The notes under the pieces: model-generated
Databases searched by the model: none
What the model saw: the letters and a program-made list of their open reading frames with translations, nothing else
What the model was told of the DNA's origin: nothing
Made by a program: the position numbers and the translations under genes
Origin: Chryseobacterium formosense
GTDB taxonomy: Bacteria > Bacteroidota > Bacteroidia > Flavobacteriales > Weeksellaceae
Direction: 5' to 3'
Assembly (NCBI RefSeq): GCF_900116415.1
Contig: NZ_FPAP01000002.1
Coordinates: 496,001-560,000, forward strand
Length of the DNA stretch: 64,000 nt
In this document: in pieces, positions 23,880-32,986 of the stretch
Numbering within the stretch: position 1 is the stretch's first letter
Layout of the letters: the number at the start of each line of letters is the position of its first letter

Positions 23880-26492
23880 TTATGCTAATCTGGGTTTTAA
23901 AAGTTTCGCCACCGTTGCAGTCCATCCTGTCTGATGCGAAGCTCCGACGCCTCTTCCGTTATCTCCGTGGAAATATTCGTAGAAAGTAATATAATCTCTG
24001 AAATGCTCATCATAGTTGAATTTGTAATTCCCACCGTTAAAGGCACGCTGTCCGCTTTCGTCTTTCATGAAAATGGAGCATAATCGTCCGCTGATATTCT
24101 GAGCAACTTCATCTAAATTTTTCTTTTCTCCACTTCCGGTCGGGAATTCCACCTTTAAGCTGTTTCCGTAATAAAAATGAAAACGCTGTAAACTTTCCAC
24201 AATCAGGAAATTGATCGGGAACCAAATAGGACCACGCCAGTTACTGTTTCCACCAAACATTCGGCTGTCACTTTCTGCAGGAGTATAATAAACCACATTT
24301 TTGTTTCCGTGAACAGTAAAAACAAATGGATTTTCTTCGTAAACTTTCGACATCGCACGAATTCCGTAAGAACTCAGGAATTCTTTTTCGTCGAGCATTC
24401 GGTTCAAAACCTTAGTTAGCCTTGTTTTTCTGAGGATACTCATCAAATGTTTTCTTCCGCTTCCTTCTTCTTCCCAATGCGAAACCAAGGAAGTAAGTTC
24501 TGGCTTATTTTTTAAAACCCATTCCATTCTTTCACGGAAATTTGGCATTTTATCAAGCAAATGATGATCAATAATCTCTACAGCAAACATAGGAATCAGA
24601 CCGACAATACTTCTCAATCGTAACGAAACACTTTCTCCGTTTCCTAACTGTAAAACATCGTAGAAGAAACCATCTTCTTCATTCCAGAGTCCCTCTTTTC
24701 CTTCTCCCATATTTTCCATGGCTTCTGCAATATAAAGATAGTGTTCAAAGAATTTGATTGCCATATCTTCATACACCTGATAATATTGGGCAAGTTCCAT
24801 TGCTATTCGCATCATATTCAGCGCATACATTGCCATCCAGCTTGTTCCGTCGGCTTGCTCGAGATGTTCACCATCTTTAAGCTCCATATTCCGGTCAAAG
24901 GCACCGATGTTATCGAGTCCGAGGAAACCACCGCCAAAAATATTTTTCCCGTTTTTATCTTTTCGGTTAACCCACCAAGTGAAATTTAACAATAATTTCT
25001 GAAAAACTTTTTCTAAAAATAATAGATCGGGCTTTCCGTTTGTTTTTTCATCAATTTTAAAAACCCGGAAGCATGACCATGCATGAACAGGAGGGTTTAC
25101 GTCACTTAAATTCCATTCATAAGCAGGCATTTGTCCGTTCGGATGCATATACCATTCTTTGGTCAATAAAAGCAATTGGTTTTTTGCAAACTCAGCATCA
25201 ATAATCGCAAACGGAACACAATGAAACGCCAAATCCCAAGTCGCATACCAAGGATATTCCCATTTATCGGGCATCGAAATGATGTCTTTATTATGAAGAT
25301 GCTCCCACTCTGTGTTTCTCACATAATTATTAAAATCTCTTGGAGCTTCATGATTAGGATCACCATTCAGCCATTTTCCTACATTATAATGATAGAATTG
25401 CTTATTCCATAAAAGTCCTGCGAAAGCCTGTCTCTGAACATTTTTCTCATCATCATTGTAGATATCCTGCTGAATTTCACTGTAAAATTCATTAGCTTCA
25501 TTTATTCTTGCATTAAAAATATCGTCAAACTGATAAAAAGCGTCATCCATATCATAAGGCGACAATCGGAATTCAAACACTTCGGATTGCTGTGCTTCAA
25601 TCATTTCATCGATAATAAATGCAGCTTTTGTTCCTCTTTTTTCGGGATTTATTGTGTTTTTTTGTTGAGTAACATAATCATTAATTCCGTCCTTGTAGTA
25701 TGCGTTTTCTGCAATTGGAGTACCATGTAGCTTCGGATGATTGGTTTCATTGTCACAGAAAACCTGCTCTACATTTTTATTTTTTGAATAAAACTTTTTT
25801 ATTGGAACACTGTCATGCAAAACATTAATACAGCCATCTTTTCCGGCTTCTACCTGACCTTTGTATTCGTTATAACCCCATTTCCAATTGTTTCTGTACC
25901 AGGTTGTAGGCAAAACAACAATCGGAGCAGCTTTATCACTCCGGTTACAGACAGTAACTCTTATTAAAATATCGTTAGCATCAGATTTACAATATTCTAT
26001 GAAGATGTCAAAATATTCGTCGTTATCAAAAATTCCGGTGTCGAACAATTCATACTCCTGCTCTTTTTTCGAACGTCTTGCGTTTTCAGCAACAATATCA
26101 TCGTACGGAAATTCATTAATAGGGTATTTGTACACCATTTTCATATAGCTGTGAGTTGGTGTATTATCTAGATAATAAAAAATTTCTTTAATGTCTTCCC
26201 CGTGGTTTCCCTGCGGATTACTCAATCCAAAAAAACGTTCTTTTATTCTTTTATCTTTTTTATTCCAAAAAGAAAGGGCAAAACAAAAGAGCTGTTTGGT
26301 GTCTGAAATTCCGGCAATACCTTCCTCTCCCCATCGATAAGTGTGGCTTTCTGCAATATCGTGGTTTGCAAAATGCCATGCATTTCCGTTCGGACTGTAA
26401 TCTTCACGTACATTTCCCCATTGTCGGTTGCTTACATAAGGCCCCCAGTTTTTCCAGTCTTTATCTTGTAATCTTTGCTTTTCGATATTCAT
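23880..26492 (-). CDS. GH63-like glucosidase (MGH1-like glycoside hydrolase)
   Basis: 870 residues with no signal peptide, so probably cytoplasmic. The (alpha/alpha)6-barrel part begins near residue 340 and contains WEYPWYATWDLAFHC, MPAYEWNLSDVNPPVHAW, GFLGLDNIGAFDRN, EQADGTSWMAMYAL and NSNWRGPIWFPIN. These are typical of bacterial GH63-type glucosidases. The first aspartate (TWDLAF) matches the general acid region, and the late part RGPIWFPINFL is a conserved substrate loop. The exact substrate is uncertain (an alpha-glucoside is likely). The 4-alpha-glucanotransferase at 42.3 kb may act in the same glucan metabolism. Monocistronic. Confidence 0.82.
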   Translation of the reverse strand: MNIEKQRLQDKDWKNWGPYVSNRQWGNVREDYSPNGNAWHFANHDIAESHTYRWGEEGIAGISDTKQLFCFALSFWNKKDKRIKERFFGLSNPQGNHGEDIKEIFYYLDNTPTHSYMKMVYKYPINEFPYDDIVAENARRSKKEQEYELFDTGIFDNDEYFDIFIEYCKSDANDILIRVTVCNRSDKAAPIVVLPTTWYRNNWKWGYNEYKGQVEAGKDGCINVLHDSVPIKKFYSKNKNVEQVFCDNETNHPKLHGTPIAENAYYKDGINDYVTQQKNTINPEKRGTKAAFIIDEMIEAQQSEVFEFRLSPYDMDDAFYQFDDIFNARINEANEFYSEIQQDIYNDDEKNVQRQAFAGLLWNKQFYHYNVGKWLNGDPNHEAPRDFNNYVRNTEWEHLHNKDIISMPDKWEYPWYATWDLAFHCVPFAIIDAEFAKNQLLLLTKEWYMHPNGQMPAYEWNLSDVNPPVHAWSCFRVFKIDEKTNGKPDLLFLEKVFQKLLLNFTWWVNRKDKNGKNIFGGGFLGLDNIGAFDRNMELKDGEHLEQADGTSWMAMYALNMMRIAMELAQYYQVYEDMAIKFFEHYLYIAEAMENMGEGKEGLWNEEDGFFYDVLQLGNGESVSLRLRSIVGLIPMFAVEIIDHHLLDKMPNFRERMEWVLKNKPELTSLVSHWEEEGSGRKHLMSILRKTRLTKVLNRMLDEKEFLSSYGIRAMSKVYEENPFVFTVHGNKNVVYYTPAESDSRMFGGNSNWRGPIWFPINFLIVESLQRFHFYYGNSLKVEFPTGSGEKKNLDEVAQNISGRLCSIFMKDESGQRAFNGGNYKFNYDEHFRDYITFYEYFHGDNGRGVGASHQTGWTATVAKLLKPRLA

Positions 26493-26643
26493 TTCCGGTT
26501 ATTTTCATTGCTAAGTTAATTTTTTTGAAAACGAATTCCAATTTTTTAAATCTGAATAATTCTTAATAAACCCTGCAAAACCTTACCAATATTAAGTTTT
26601 TTGATGATTGTTAAATTTTTTTAATTTTTTAAAAGAAAAGTTC

Positions 26644-26651
26644 TATCTTTG
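26644..26651 (+). promoter_or_regulatory. -7 box (TATCTTTG) ahead of the SAM riboswitch
   Basis: Exact TAnnTTTG match 30 nt upstream of the riboswitch P1 helix. The preceding 25 nt are A/T tracts, with no clear -33 TTG. It is the likely promoter of the methionine regulon. Confidence 0.5.
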
Positions 26652-26680
26652 CACCATTCGATCATTCAAATATTGAAAAT

Positions 26681-26784
26681 GTTATCAAGAAAGGTTGAGG
26701 GATTAGACCCTGTGAAACCTTAGCAACCCTTTGCGCAAGCAATGAAGGTGCTACGTTCTACCAAAATTATTTTGGACAGATAAC
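26681..26784 (+). promoter_or_regulatory. SAM-I (S-box) riboswitch
   Basis: P1 is GTTATC (26681-26686) pairing with GATAAC (26779-26784). Conserved core blocks follow the S-box pattern: AGAAAGGTTGAGGGA, the GACCCTGTGAAACC strand, TTAGCAACC, then GAAGGTGCTACGTTC. It should bind S-adenosylmethionine. It sits directly before metX. No T-tract terminator follows; a short CTGAA/TTCAG hairpin (26788-26803) and the GTG start come next, so control of translation seems more likely than classical attenuation. Confidence 0.9.
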
Positions 26785-26812
26785 TTACTGAAGTTCTTTT
26801 CAGCCATTTCCT

Positions 26813-27790
26813 GTGGCATTTTCAATTGTATTATCAAAAAGTATAATAGAATTGAAAACAGAACTAAACTATATTAATCTTTCGTATCGTACAAATTCCC
26901 AAAAGGAATATCATATCCCGTTGAGCTATCAGCTTTTCGGGAAAGACTTGTTTTCTTCACCGATCATTTTAGTTAATCATGCTCTAACTGGAAACTCAGA
27001 TGTTTCGGGAGAAAAAGGGTGGTGGAAACAATTAATTGGTGACAATCAGGTTATCGATACGACTCAATATACAGTTCTGTGTTTCAATATTCCCGGAAAC
27101 GGATTTGATGATTTTTTAATTGATGATTACGAAGATTTCACGCCTTCGGATATTGCAAATATCTTTTTACAAGGTCTTGAAATTTTAAATATTAAAAGTT
27201 TACATGCCATTATTGGAGGTTCTTTAGGAGGCGGAATTGGTTGGGAAATGTTGGTGAAAAACCCAACTCTTGCCGAAATTTTCATTCCCATTGCCTGCGA
27301 TTTTAAAACCCACGATTGGCTTCATGCACAATGTCTGGTTCAGAAATTTTTGTTAAATCAAAATGATGAACCATTACAAAAAGCCAGAATTCATGCGATG
27401 TTGTGCTATCGAACACCGGAATCGTTAAATGATAGATTTCAAAACAAATACAATCAGGAAAAACATAGATTAGAATCTGAAGATTGGCTCATTTATCACG
27501 GAAACGCTTTAAACGAAAGATTTAGTTTGAAATCCTATAAGCTGATGAATCATTTGCTGATGAATATTAATGCCAACGCAGATCATCTGGAGAAAATTCA
27601 GGCACGAATGCACTTGATCTCCGTTGATACTGATTTATTTTTTCCTGCTTCTGAAATCCGAATGTGCTTTGAAAAGCTGAAAGAAAAAAAGGAAAATGTT
27701 TTCTATCACGAGATCACCTCAATTCACGGGCACGACGCCTTCTTAATGGAATATAAACAATTAAATACTATCATAAAAAATATTTTGTAA
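26813..27790 (+). CDS. metX: Homoserine O-acyltransferase (alpha/beta hydrolase)
   Basis: 325 residues from a GTG at 26813; a TTG at codon 14 (26852) is another possible start. MetX acylates homoserine with acetyl-CoA or succinyl-CoA. The nucleophile elbow is GGSLGGG with Ser137, followed by an aspartate (VDTDLFFP) and a histidine (GHDAF) near the C-terminus, giving the catalytic triad. HALTGNSD near residue 56 is the oxyanion region. The SAM riboswitch lies 28 nt upstream. The stop codon is 1 nt before the next gene. Whether acetyl or succinyl is used cannot be read. Confidence 0.92.
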   Translation: MAFSIVLSKSIIELKTELNYINLSYRTNSQKEYHIPLSYQLFGKDLFSSPIILVNHALTGNSDVSGEKGWWKQLIGDNQVIDTTQYTVLCFNIPGNGFDDFLIDDYEDFTPSDIANIFLQGLEILNIKSLHAIIGGSLGGGIGWEMLVKNPTLAEIFIPIACDFKTHDWLHAQCLVQKFLLNQNDEPLQKARIHAMLCYRTPESLNDRFQNKYNQEKHRLESEDWLIYHGNALNERFSLKSYKLMNHLLMNINANADHLEKIQARMHLISVDTDLFFPASEIRMCFEKLKEKKENVFYHEITSIHGHDAFLMEYKQLNTIIKNIL

Positions 27791-27791
27791 A

Positions 27792-29336
27792 ATGAGTAAG
27801 ATTAATGCTAACGAAATAAAATTTTTAAAAAACAGATCAATCATCAAATTTGAAGGGGAAGATTTCTTAGGAGAAATCGGGATTGACGGACGAATTTTCA
27901 AAGCGCTTACTTTGGCGCGAATCAGTGTTGGAGTAATTTCTCAACAGGCCATCGAAAACGGAATTTCTATTCTTGTTCAGGAAAGCGATTCCGAAAAAGC
28001 AGTAAATTGTCTGATTGATGAATTTGAAGCAGAAAGAAAATCAGGGAAAGTTTCTCAGATTTACAGCATAAATAACGTGTCGGTTTTGGGTTTTGTTGCT
28101 GAAGATTTCAATAAAGTTCTGGCGGAACTGGCAAGAAATAACGTTTTTCCATTGCTTTTAAATCAAATTGCAGCAGAAAAAAGGGTAAATATCGTTGTAA
28201 CATCTTCACAGGACGAAAAAGCGAAAAATATCATCGAGTCTGAAATTTCTAAAAAACCAAAAACGGTTCATTTAGCAATCATTGGTCACGGTAACGTTGG
28301 AAAGACTTTGATAGAGCAGGTTTTACAATCATCAGAAGAAATCAGAAGACGCAAAAAAATTGATCTGAAAGTGGTAGCAGTTGCCAATTCAAGAAAAATT
28401 GCTTTCAATAAGAAAGGTTTTGATAACAACTGGAACGATGAGGTTTTGACAGCCGAAAGTCCGTCAAGTGTCAATGAATTAATCAGATTCTCAAAAGAAA
28501 ATCAACTGGAAAACCTGATTGTTGTTGATAATACAGCGAGTAAAGATTTTGTACATAACTATCATACGTTGGCAGAGAACGGTTTCGATCTGGTTTCTTC
28601 CAACAAAATTTTTAACACACTTCCGATCGAAGAATACCGTAAACTAAGATATACGTTGAACAAAAATAACAGACGTTATCTTTACGAAACTAATGTTGGA
28701 GCAGGTTTGCCGCTAATTGATACGATTAAATTATTACATCTTTCAGGAGAAAATATCACAAGAATCAAGGGTGTTTTTTCCGGAACATTGAGTTATGTTT
28801 TCAATAATTTTTCTTTAAGAGATGATAAATTTTCAACAATCATCAACGAAGCTTTGGAAAAAGGATATACAGAACCAGATCCAAGAGAAGATTTATCAGG
28901 AAACGATGTGGCGAGAAAATTATTGATTTTGGCGAGAGAATTAGATTTAATTAATGAATTCGACGATATCAACATCCAAAACTTAGTTCCAGAAAGTTTG
29001 CTTTCAGTTTCAAAATCGGAATTCCTTACAAGACTGAATGAACTGGATGAAGAATATCAAAAAATCAAGCAAAACCAAGAATCGGGTCATGTTCTAAGGT
29101 ACGTTGGAGATCTTCACGGAGATTTGCAAAAAGACAAAGGTGAGCTTGATGTAAAACTAGTTTCTGTTCCTGCAACTTCAGCATTAGGACAGTTGAAAGG
29201 TTCAGATTCAATCTTCGAAATTTATACCGAAAGTTACGGTGAAAATCCAATCGTTATCATGGGAGCCGGAGCCGGAGCTAAGGTTACCGCAAGAGGTGTT
29301 TTCGGAGATATTTTAAGAGTAAGCGAAACGAAATAA
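27792..29336 (+). CDS. Homoserine dehydrogenase with ThrA-type ACT domains, lacking the kinase
   Basis: 514 residues. Residues about 10-150 match the regulatory ACT pair of aspartokinase-homoserine dehydrogenase (GRIFKALTLARISVGVISQ and the second copy LAELARNNVFPLLLNQ). From about 155 the dehydrogenase begins: the NAD(P) motif LAIIGHGNVGKTL, the ETNVGAGLPLIDTIKLL catalytic region, then GVFSGTLSYVFNN and GNDVARKLLILAREL. No aspartokinase domain precedes the ACT region; metX ends 1 nt upstream. It reduces aspartate semialdehyde to homoserine and could be inhibited by threonine or methionine through the ACT part. It is in the riboswitch-controlled operon. Confidence 0.9.
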   Translation: MSKINANEIKFLKNRSIIKFEGEDFLGEIGIDGRIFKALTLARISVGVISQQAIENGISILVQESDSEKAVNCLIDEFEAERKSGKVSQIYSINNVSVLGFVAEDFNKVLAELARNNVFPLLLNQIAAEKRVNIVVTSSQDEKAKNIIESEISKKPKTVHLAIIGHGNVGKTLIEQVLQSSEEIRRRKKIDLKVVAVANSRKIAFNKKGFDNNWNDEVLTAESPSSVNELIRFSKENQLENLIVVDNTASKDFVHNYHTLAENGFDLVSSNKIFNTLPIEEYRKLRYTLNKNNRRYLYETNVGAGLPLIDTIKLLHLSGENITRIKGVFSGTLSYVFNNFSLRDDKFSTIINEALEKGYTEPDPREDLSGNDVARKLLILARELDLINEFDDINIQNLVPESLLSVSKSEFLTRLNELDEEYQKIKQNQESGHVLRYVGDLHGDLQKDKGELDVKLVSVPATSALGQLKGSDSIFEIYTESYGENPIVIMGAGAGAKVTARGVFGDILRVSETK

Positions 29337-29352
29337 TTTTAAAATATAAACA

Positions 29353-29396
29353 GTCCCGAAGGGACGATTTAATAAAGGATAGGATGCAATCCTATC
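29353..29396. repeat. REP-like element, class 2 (CCCGAAGGG plus GATAGGAT hairpin)
   Basis: Hairpin GTCCC-GAA-GGGAC (29353-29365) and hairpin GATAGGAT-GCA-ATCCTATC (29378-29396) separated by 12 nt. It sits between the dehydrogenase and metZ genes. The first hairpin resembles the one at 30708-30720. Confidence 0.75.
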
Positions 29397-29502
29397 AACA
29401 AATAAATTAAATTAAAAACATAACAATATAGTAACGTATCAATATAATAATTTGAAAAAATCATTGTTAAATTGATGCGTTTCTAAAAAGATAAATAAGT
29501 TT

Positions 29503-30702
29503 ATGAGTGATAACATTCAACCAGAAACTAGCAACGAGCAACTGTTAAACTTTGAAACACTTGCCATAAGAACACAAACTGAAAGAACGCAGTTTGACGA
29601 GCATTCTACACCATTGTATTTGACATCCAGCTTTGTTTTTGAAGATGCGGAAGATATGAGAGCGAGTTTTGCAGAAGAAAAATCAAAGAATTTATACAGC
29701 CGTTTTTCAAACCCGAATGTAACAGAATTCACCGATAAAATTGCAAAAATGGAAGGCGCAGAAGCAGGATATGCTTTCGCAACGGGAATGGCAGCGATTT
29801 ATTCAACGTTTGCAACATTATTAAATGCAGGTGATCACATCGTAAGTTGCCAATCGGTTTTCGGATCTACGCACACATTGTTCACAAAATATTTCCCAAA
29901 ATGGAATATTGAAACAACTTATTTCAAAGCCGGAGATTCCGAAAATGTTGAAAAATATATTAAGCCCAACACAAAGATTTTATATCTGGAAACGCCTACC
30001 AATCCGGCGATTGAGGTTTTGGATTTAGAATTTTTTGGACAAATAGCAAAAAAACATAATTTAATTTTCATTGTTGATAATTGTTTTGCAACACCATATC
30101 TACAGCAGCCCATAAAATATGGAGCAGATATCGTTGTGCACTCCGCAACAAAGTTGATCGACGGTCAGGGTCGTGTTTTAGGTGGAGTAGCGGTTGGTAG
30201 AGAAGATCTGATTCGTGAAATTTATCTGTTTGCAAGAAATACAGGTCCGGCAATGTCGCCTTTTAACGCTTGGGTTTTATCAAAAAGTTTGGAAACTTTG
30301 GCGATCCGTGTTGAAAAACATTGTGAAAATGCTTTAAAAGTTGCTGAATTTTTAGAAAACCACCCGAATGTAGAATTAACGAAATATCCATTCCTGCCAT
30401 CTCATCCAAGCTATGAAGTTGCCAAAAAGCAGATGAAATTAGGCGGAAATATCGTCGCATTTGAAATCAAAGGCGGAATTGAGGGCGGAAGGAACTTTTT
30501 AGATAAAATTAAAATGTGTTCCCTTTCTGCAAACTTGGGAGACACGAGAACGATCGTGACGCACCCTGCATCTACAACACACTCGAAATTATCAGACGAA
30601 GAAAGAAATGAAGTAGGAATTACGGCAGGTTTGGTTCGTTGTTCGGTAGGTCTGGAAAATGTAGAAGATATTATTGCAGATTTAAAACAGGCATTAAATT
30701 AA
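29503..30702 (+). CDS. metZ: O-succinyl/O-acetylhomoserine sulfhydrylase (PLP enzyme)
   Basis: 399 residues, Cys/Met metabolism PLP family. Motifs are SSFVFEDAEDM, LYSRFSNPNVTEFTDKIAKMEGAE, ATGMAAIYSTF, the conserved D and PLP region IFIVDNCFATPYLQQP, and the lysine motif VVHSATKLIDGQGRVLGG near residue 205. It uses sulfide to turn acylhomoserine into homocysteine. The C-terminal part SLGD-like region reads SLSANLGDTRTIVTHPASTTHS, typical of sulfhydrylases and gamma-lyases; genome context with metX favours the biosynthetic role. A REP-like element lies on each side of the gene. Confidence 0.9.
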   Translation: MSDNIQPETSNEQLLNFETLAIRTQTERTQFDEHSTPLYLTSSFVFEDAEDMRASFAEEKSKNLYSRFSNPNVTEFTDKIAKMEGAEAGYAFATGMAAIYSTFATLLNAGDHIVSCQSVFGSTHTLFTKYFPKWNIETTYFKAGDSENVEKYIKPNTKILYLETPTNPAIEVLDLEFFGQIAKKHNLIFIVDNCFATPYLQQPIKYGADIVVHSATKLIDGQGRVLGGVAVGREDLIREIYLFARNTGPAMSPFNAWVLSKSLETLAIRVEKHCENALKVAEFLENHPNVELTKYPFLPSHPSYEVAKKQMKLGGNIVAFEIKGGIEGGRNFLDKIKMCSLSANLGDTRTIVTHPASTTHSKLSDEERNEVGITAGLVRCSVGLENVEDIIADLKQALN

Positions 30703-30707
30703 TAACG

Positions 30708-30751
30708 AACCCGAAGGGTTCAACAACAATAGCCATATGTGAAACGTATGG
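30708..30751. repeat. REP-like element, class 2 (CCCGAAGGG plus CCATA hairpin)
   Basis: Hairpin AACCC-GAA-GGGTT (30708-30720), then an imperfect hairpin CCATATG...CGTATGG (30733-30751). Same layout as 29353-29396: a GAA-loop hairpin, a 12-nt AT-rich spacer, then a second hairpin. It lies between metZ and the MetH N-terminal gene. Confidence 0.65.
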
Positions 30752-30795
30752 AAAAAGATATTAATCATTAATTCAACGATGAAAAATAAATAAAA

Positions 30796-31806
30796 ATGAA
30801 AAATTCAGAACAACTATACAAAGCATTATCCGAAAGAATTTTAATTCTGGACGGAGCAATGGGAACGATGCTTCAGAGATACAAATTCGAGGAAGAAGAT
30901 TATCGCGGTGATCGTTTTAAAGACTGGGAACATCCGGTGAAGGGAAACAATGATCTACTTTCGCTGACACAGCCTCAAGCAATTGAAGAAGTTCATAAAA
31001 AATACCTGGAAGCTGGAGCAGACATCATTGAAACCAATACATTCTCAGGAACAACCATTGCGATGGCTGATTACCACATGGAAGATTTGGTTTACGAACT
31101 AAATTATGAATCTGCAAAAATTGCAAGAAAAGTTTGTGATGAATTTATAGTTCAGAATCCTGACAAACCAAGATTTGTAGCAGGTTCTATCGGACCAACC
31201 AACAGAACGGCAAGCTTGAGTCCTGATGTAAACGATCCTGGGTACAGAGCCATCACCTTTGAAGAATTGAGAGTTGCTTATAAACAACAATGCGAGGCTT
31301 TATTAGACGGAGGCTCAGATATTTTATTGGTAGAAACCATTTTTGATACATTAAATGCAAAAGCAGCTCTTTTCGCAATCGACGAAATTCAGGATGAAAG
31401 AGGAATCAAAATCCCGATCATGGTTTCAGGAACGATTACCGATGCTTCAGGGAGAACATTGAGCGGACAAACCGCAGAAGCATTTTTAATTTCGGTTTCA
31501 CATCTGAATTTATTGAGTGTCGGTTTCAACTGTGCTTTAGGGGCAAATCAGTTGACGCCCTATTTGGAAACATTGGCTCACAATTCAGAATTCCACGTTT
31601 CGGCGTATCCTAATGCGGGTCTTCCCAATGCTTTCGGGAAATATGATGAAACACCGGAAGATATGGCGGGTCAGATCAAAGAATACGTGGAGAAAGGATT
31701 AATCAATATTATCGGAGGTTGTTGCGGAACAACGCCGGATCATATCAAAGCGATTGCTGATTTGGTAGCACAGTATCCTCCAAGAAAATTGAATGAATTT
31801 GTCTGA
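30796..31806 (+). CDS. Homocysteine S-methyltransferase domain of split methionine synthase (MetH N-terminal part)
   Basis: 336 residues, equal to only the first domain of MetH. It begins [23 protein letters not shown]. The zinc-binding cysteines occur in [12 protein letters not shown] (near residue 249) and [11 protein letters not shown] (near 314-324). It carries homocysteine; the folate, cobalamin and activation domains are encoded separately at 32987-35653. A complete enzyme would need both proteins. A fatty-acid desaturase gene lies between the two parts. Upstream is metZ with a REP-like element in the gap. Confidence 0.93.
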   Translation: MKNSEQLYKALSERILILDGAMGTMLQRYKFEEEDYRGDRFKDWEHPVKGNNDLLSLTQPQAIEEVHKKYLEAGADIIETNTFSGTTIAMADYHMEDLVYELNYESAKIARKVCDEFIVQNPDKPRFVAGSIGPTNRTASLSPDVNDPGYRAITFEELRVAYKQQCEALLDGGSDILLVETIFDTLNAKAALFAIDEIQDERGIKIPIMVSGTITDASGRTLSGQTAEAFLISVSHLNLLSVGFNCALGANQLTPYLETLAHNSEFHVSAYPNAGLPNAFGKYDETPEDMAGQIKEYVEKGLINIIGGCCGTTPDHIKAIADLVAQYPPRKLNEFV

Positions 31807-31890
31807 TTTGATAGATTTTTTTTATTGAATTGGTAAAAAAGGAAACGGTTTTTAATATTAACTTTAAATATCACACAAAATTTAAAGAAA

Positions 31891-32982
31891 ATGGAAAAAC
31901 CGATTTACCTTAAAAATTCAGAGGATGCAAAACTGTTTAATGAACTAAGAAAGAAAGTGAACCAGCGTGTGGAAGCCATTCCCGAAAACAGGGATCTTTA
32001 TATTCAGATCAAAGCCATTATTTTGCCTTTGGTCTATTTTGGTTTATATGTTTTTGCGCTTTTTAATGTAGATAAACCGTGGATTTACATTTCGAGTTTT
32101 GTGCTGATGGGAATTTCTTTGGTTTTGATTTATTTAAATTTAATTCACGAAGCAGCTCACAACAATATTTACAAAAGCAAAAAATTAAACAGTCTGGTGT
32201 TGCAGATTTTTGATTTTGTAGGAGCAAATTCCTACATCTGGAAAAAAAGACATATTGCAGCGCATCACGCTTATCCAAATGTGGATGGTTGGGATACCGA
32301 CATCGAGCAGAGCGGTCTTCTGTTGATTGTTCCCTGGATTAAAGCGAAAGGTGTTCAGAAATACCAGCATTTCTTTTTCTTTCTGGTGTATCCTTTATAT
32401 CTGTTCAATTGGATGTTTATCCGTGATTTCAGAGATTTTTTCGATAATGAAAGGGTGATTCTGAAAACGCAGGGAGCAATTCCGACAAAAGAAAAAATTA
32501 AAATGGTTGCTTTTAAATTGTTTTATTTTTTCTATCAGATTGCAGTTCCGGTTTTGTTTTTTAAAGTATCCATTGGTTTGGCTTTAGAAGCTTGGTTTTT
32601 ACAGGTTATTGCAGCGAGTATTTTTGCGCTTTTTGTGTTGTTGCCTCTGCATCCGCTTCCTGATAATGCTTTTCCTAAATTGAATGAAAAAAACGGACTG
32701 CCTTTCAGTTGGCTTCAACATCAGTTTGAAGTAACCAATGATTTACAGGAAAATAACTGGTTTGTGAGAAATGTATTGGGAAATTTCAACTTTCATGTTG
32801 CCCATCACTTATTCCCGAATTACAGCTATTTATATTATAATGAAATTACTGAGGAAATCGAAAAATTTGCCAAAGAACATAATTTGGCGTACAAAAGGTT
32901 TCCGATTTTCACCGCTTTGGGCAAACATGTGGATTTGCTGAAGCAAAATGCGAATAACGCATATTTTATTTTAGAAGAATAA
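31891..32982 (+). CDS. Membrane fatty-acid desaturase
   Basis: 363 residues with about four to five transmembrane segments (about 45-90 and 155-245). The three histidine boxes of di-iron desaturases are present: HEAAHNN near residue 88, [15 protein letters not shown] near 124, and [12 protein letters not shown] near 302. Acyl-CoA or acyl-lipid substrates are equally possible. It lies between the two methionine synthase parts: 84 nt after the first, and its stop is 4 nt before the likely ATG of the second, so it is translationally linked with methionine synthesis. The reason for this placement is unknown; regulation by SAM supply is an inference. Confidence 0.88.
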   Translation: MEKPIYLKNSEDAKLFNELRKKVNQRVEAIPENRDLYIQIKAIILPLVYFGLYVFALFNVDKPWIYISSFVLMGISLVLIYLNLIHEAAHNNIYKSKKLNSLVLQIFDFVGANSYIWKKRHIAAHHAYPNVDGWDTDIEQSGLLLIVPWIKAKGVQKYQHFFFFLVYPLYLFNWMFIRDFRDFFDNERVILKTQGAIPTKEKIKMVAFKLFYFFYQIAVPVLFFKVSIGLALEAWFLQVIAASIFALFVLLPLHPLPDNAFPKLNEKNGLPFSWLQHQFEVTNDLQENNWFVRNVLGNFNFHVAHHLFPNYSYLYYNEITEEIEKFAKEHNLAYKRFPIFTALGKHVDLLKQNANNAYFILEE

Positions 32983-32986
32983 TTTG

